A DNA stretch of 26,722 nucleotides from Acidobacteriota bacterium (GTDB lineage Bacteria > Acidobacteriota > Vicinamibacteria > Vicinamibacterales > SCN-69-37), in the NCBI GenBank assembly GCA_021824055.1, contig JAKALV010000008.1:1-26722 (forward strand), read 5' to 3'. Under the pieces are notes generated by a model. That model searched no databases. It saw only the letters and a program-made list of their open reading frames with translations, and was not told the origin of the DNA. Shown in pieces: positions 24,664 through 26,722 of this stretch; positions within the stretch are counted from its first letter, which is position 1; every line of letters begins with the position of its first letter. The position numbers and the translations under genes are program-made.

Positions 24664-25121
24664 CAGTTCATGCCTGGCACGAAGCGGATCATCAGATGCA
24701 CGAGAAGACATCCGTACACACCGGCCATGAGGTCGTCGGCCATGATGCCGACGCCGCCATGCAGCCGCTCAAAACGATTCGCCGGGTACGGCTTGATGAT
24801 GTCCAGAATCCGAAAAGTGAGAAACGCGGCGATCATGGCGCCGATGCCCGCGCCGGTCCACGCGAGGGTGACGAGTTGTCCCGCCACTTCATCAATGACC
24901 ACCTGGCCCGGGTCTTCCCTCCCGAAGTGGACCGCTGCGCGCGTGGCCGCCCATGTGCCGACGAGCGTGATGATCGCGATGATGCCCAGTTGCGCGGGCA
25001 TCGACCAGTGACGCGTGGGCCAGTAGATCGCCAGGCCGGCGGCCGACCCGAACGTGCCCGGAGCAATCGGCGCGTAGCCCAGCCCGCCGGCGGTTGCAAG
25101 CCAGACCGCGATCCTCGTCAT
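24663..25121 (-). CDS. pgpA: Phosphatidylglycerophosphatase A
   Basis: Removes phosphate from phosphatidylglycerophosphate to give phosphatidylglycerol in the inner membrane. It has 152 residues with about four hydrophobic segments. Signatures are YAPIAPGTFGSAAGLAIYW (16-34), the acidic motif VIDEVAGQLVTL (75-86), FRILDIIKPYPANRFERL (103-120) and GGVGIMADDLMAGVYG (122-137). The ATG at 25121 overlaps the stop of the RDD gene as ATGA. Confidence 0.96.
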   Translation of the reverse strand: MTRIAVWLATAGGLGYAPIAPGTFGSAAGLAIYWPTRHWSMPAQLGIIAIITLVGTWAATRAAVHFGREDPGQVVIDEVAGQLVTLAWTGAGIGAMIAAFLTFRILDIIKPYPANRFERLHGGVGIMADDLMAGVYGCLLVHLMIRFVPGMN

Positions 25122-26356
25122 GCGCGAACGACGCGCGTGTGGGCGATCCGGTCGTGCAGGGCCCGCCCATCGCCCACGAGGCTCATCCAGAAGCCGGCGC
25201 CGAGTGGAACGCAGGATGCGATCGCGCCGACAGATCGGGCGATCGCCTGGCCCACCGTGATGCGATCGTTGATCACCGCGCCGGTCGTCGTGCCCACCAC
25301 CCGGATGCCGGCCGCCATCTTGCCGATCGTCTGGCCGCACGCCGCGGTGAACAGGACGAGATAGCCGCCGTCCACCAGCAGGAAGAACAGCAGGATCGGA
25401 ATCAGCGGGAGCAGATATGCCTGCGCCGGCCTGAGACCGCACACGCTCAAGGTGAACCACACAATCGCCGCATCGATCGCGCCGAGCAGCAACGCATCGA
25501 CGAGCGCGGCGGTGAAGCGTTTCCCGGCGCTTACACCGAGGAGCCAATCCGCCGGCAATGATCCCGGCGTTGGTTCCGCCGACAAGCGAACCGCCGGGGA
25601 CTCGCGCGCGAGCGGCTGGTTCGGCTCCGCCTCGTCGATTCCCCTCAGCAGGTCGCCGTCCGTGCGGGATTCGACCTTCGCGGCCCGCGCGTACTTCGCC
25701 CGCAGCTTCGCGGGATCGGGGGTCGTCCGGCGCACCGCCAGCGGCGGACGCGGCACGGCCGGGACCTGCACCAACGGCCGATCATCGACTTCCTCGAGGG
25801 CCCGCCCTTCGGATGGTCCCGCCGCCGCGGTTGCCGCTTCAATCGTCAGCGGCATGCCCGCCCGGACATTGCTGACGGGCGTCTTGGCCGGAGCGTCGGA
25901 CATCACCTGCATGAACAGCGGCAATTCGGTCGTCATCGGCACAGGCGCCGCGGCGGGCCGGCGGTCGGGCCTGCTCCGAGGGGCCGTCGCCGGTCCGGCG
26001 TTCTCGGCCGGAGCCGCGGGCTCCTCGTGAAGGATTCTCAACACGTCGGCGGCTGGCGGCGTCGCAACCGCCGAGGCCGTCGCTGCGCCCACCGAACCGC
26101 GCTCCATCACCAGCGCCGGCTCCGAACGGCCGTGGGCCAGCAGATCGTCCAGGTCGAATCCGCGGCTCGACACCGCGGTGCTCTCCCGCGACGCCGATGC
26201 ATCAGACACCTGCAAATCAAAGTCCGCCATCGCCTCGGGTTCAGGCACGAACGTGAGCGACGGCAGGTCGTCGGTGCCGAATGAAAAGTCGTAGCCGCAG
26301 TTCTTGCACCGGGGACTCGGCTCGAAGCCGAGGTACTGGCATTTTGGACAGCGCAT
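25118..26356 (-). CDS. Zinc-ribbon protein with C-terminal RDD membrane domain
   Basis: A 412-residue protein of uncertain role. The N-terminus holds a C4 zinc ribbon (CPKC at 3-6 and CKNC at 17-20). Residues about 30-270 are low-complexity and rich in Ala, Pro, Asp and Glu, likely disordered. The C-terminal 140 residues form an RDD domain: the FTAALVDALLLGAIDAAIVWF helix with Arg/Asp near its start, a second pair of hydrophobic helices, the GQTIGKMAAGIRVV signature and the end LHDRIAHTRVV. RDD proteins are suggested to take part in transport or membrane-stress responses, without a settled function. The ATG at 26356 is one base beyond the preceding gene's stop. Its pgpA overlap hints at a membrane-related task. 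Confidence 0.85.
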   Translation of the reverse strand: MRCPKCQYLGFEPSPRCKNCGYDFSFGTDDLPSLTFVPEPEAMADFDLQVSDASASRESTAVSSRGFDLDDLLAHGRSEPALVMERGSVGAATASAVATPPAADVLRILHEEPAAPAENAGPATAPRSRPDRRPAAAPVPMTTELPLFMQVMSDAPAKTPVSNVRAGMPLTIEAATAAAGPSEGRALEEVDDRPLVQVPAVPRPPLAVRRTTPDPAKLRAKYARAAKVESRTDGDLLRGIDEAEPNQPLARESPAVRLSAEPTPGSLPADWLLGVSAGKRFTAALVDALLLGAIDAAIVWFTLSVCGLRPAQAYLLPLIPILLFFLLVDGGYLVLFTAACGQTIGKMAAGIRVVGTTTGAVINDRITVGQAIARSVGAIASCVPLGAGFWMSLVGDGRALHDRIAHTRVVRA

Positions 26357-26357
26357 G

Positions 26358-26722
26358 TCAGTGCAGTCTCCCAGGCGACGGCGCACGCGATGCGTCGGCC
26401 GCCAGCAACAAACGTTGAATTTCCACCCGCAGTTGATCCGCGTCCGAACGCAACGCGCTGTCGATCGTGACCCGATCAAGCGCCACTAGCGCTTCCGCCA
26501 GCCGGCCGCGCGCGTAAAGTGTGCGGGCGCGAACGAGCGCCACATCCGAGCTGCTCAGGACCGGCACCGGCGCCGCGTCCACCACCGCCGGCGGATCCGC
26601 CGGTTCGGCCGGTTGCCACGCGGAAAACGGCAGCACAAGCCGGCCAATCAGCCAGAGCGTCACCAGAGCCGTCGCACCCACCAGGGTCCACCACACCCCC
26701 GGGTTCTGCAGGAACGCCTCGG
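26358..26722 (-). CDS. Membrane-anchored protein with TPR-like tail, N-terminus outside window
   Basis: The frame stays open to the window edge, and the residues before the GTG at 26696 (EAFLQNPGVWW) read like protein, so I treat this as the C-terminal part of a longer gene. One hydrophobic segment (WWTLVGATALVTLWLIGRLVLPF) is followed by a Pro/Ala-rich linker. A helical pair (ALVRARTLYARGRLAEALVALDRV, then a LRVEIQRLLL helix) resembling a TPR hairpin comes last. No family can be named. It ends one base before the RDD gene start, so the two are probably cotranscribed. Confidence 0.6.
   Translation of the reverse strand, partial: EAFLQNPGVWWTLVGATALVTLWLIGRLVLPFSAWQPAEPADPPAVVDAAPVPVLSSSDVALVRARTLYARGRLAEALVALDRVTIDSALRSDADQLRVEIQRLLLAADASRAPSPGRLH

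Noticed and set aside
23392..25011. A 539-codon plus-strand open frame
   Set aside because: It is antisense to cinA and pgpA, both of which have clear motifs; its composition is typical of an antisense shadow.

Overview
The window is a dense, high-GC stretch of bacterial chromosome made almost entirely of housekeeping genes. No gap without a gene reaches 300 bases. The host is Gram-negative: it carries LolA, a lipoprotein secretin and PgpA. The GC-rich codon use, the Mpl-MurB-MurA gene order and the TPR-secretin suggest an Acidobacteriota-like lineage (for example Vicinamibacteria). That placement is inferred from style and gene content and was not tested by a search. There are no insertion sequences, CRISPR arrays, phage genes or rRNA genes.

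Left part (1-5570). A partial ATP-type phosphofructokinase gene (minus strand) is followed by a plus-strand tRNA-Ala(CGC). Next come a membrane GT-C-like glycosyltransferase and an 82-codon unknown gene, both on minus. Divergent from these is an outer-membrane pair on plus: lolA, overlapped by a lipoprotein secretin with N-terminal TPRs. A perfect 8-bp hairpin closes this pair against the convergent murA.

Peptidoglycan part (5594-12448). A tight minus-strand operon reads nagZ > ldcA > mpl > murB > murA. The first three genes are a cytoplasmic muropeptide recycling route: NagZ removes GlcNAc, LdcA trims tetrapeptide to tripeptide, and Mpl re-ligates tripeptide to UDP-MurNAc. The last two make UDP-MurNAc de novo, so the acceptor sugar and the recycled peptide are produced from one operon. 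MurA has Asp in place of the fosfomycin-reactive Cys. A GHMP-family sugar kinase plus a 64-aa protein diverge from nagZ, with only 12 bases between the two genes. Those bases and the nagZ start hold the palindromic -10 element ATTATAAT, which could fire in both directions and give leaderless or near-leaderless messages.

Right part (12456-26722), all minus. In transcription order it reads: a truncated membrane protein, a zinc-ribbon RDD protein, pgpA, cinA, gpsA, ftsY, ribD, ribE, ribBA, ffh, rpsP, khpA, rimM, trmD, rplS, rnhB, a small membrane protein, a ThiE/TenI-like protein and rodZ. Many junctions overlap (ATGA, GTGA, TGATG, TAGTG), so translational coupling is likely. The classical ffh-rpsP-khpA-rimM-trmD-rplS-rnhB block is intact. 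The two SRP GTPase genes (ftsY and ffh) flank the riboflavin genes.

I did not find a clearly new multi-gene system. The best leads are the shared nagZ/kinase promoter with its possible recycling kinase, the MurA and MurB active-site substitutions, and the small membrane protein that seems to lack a normal start codon.
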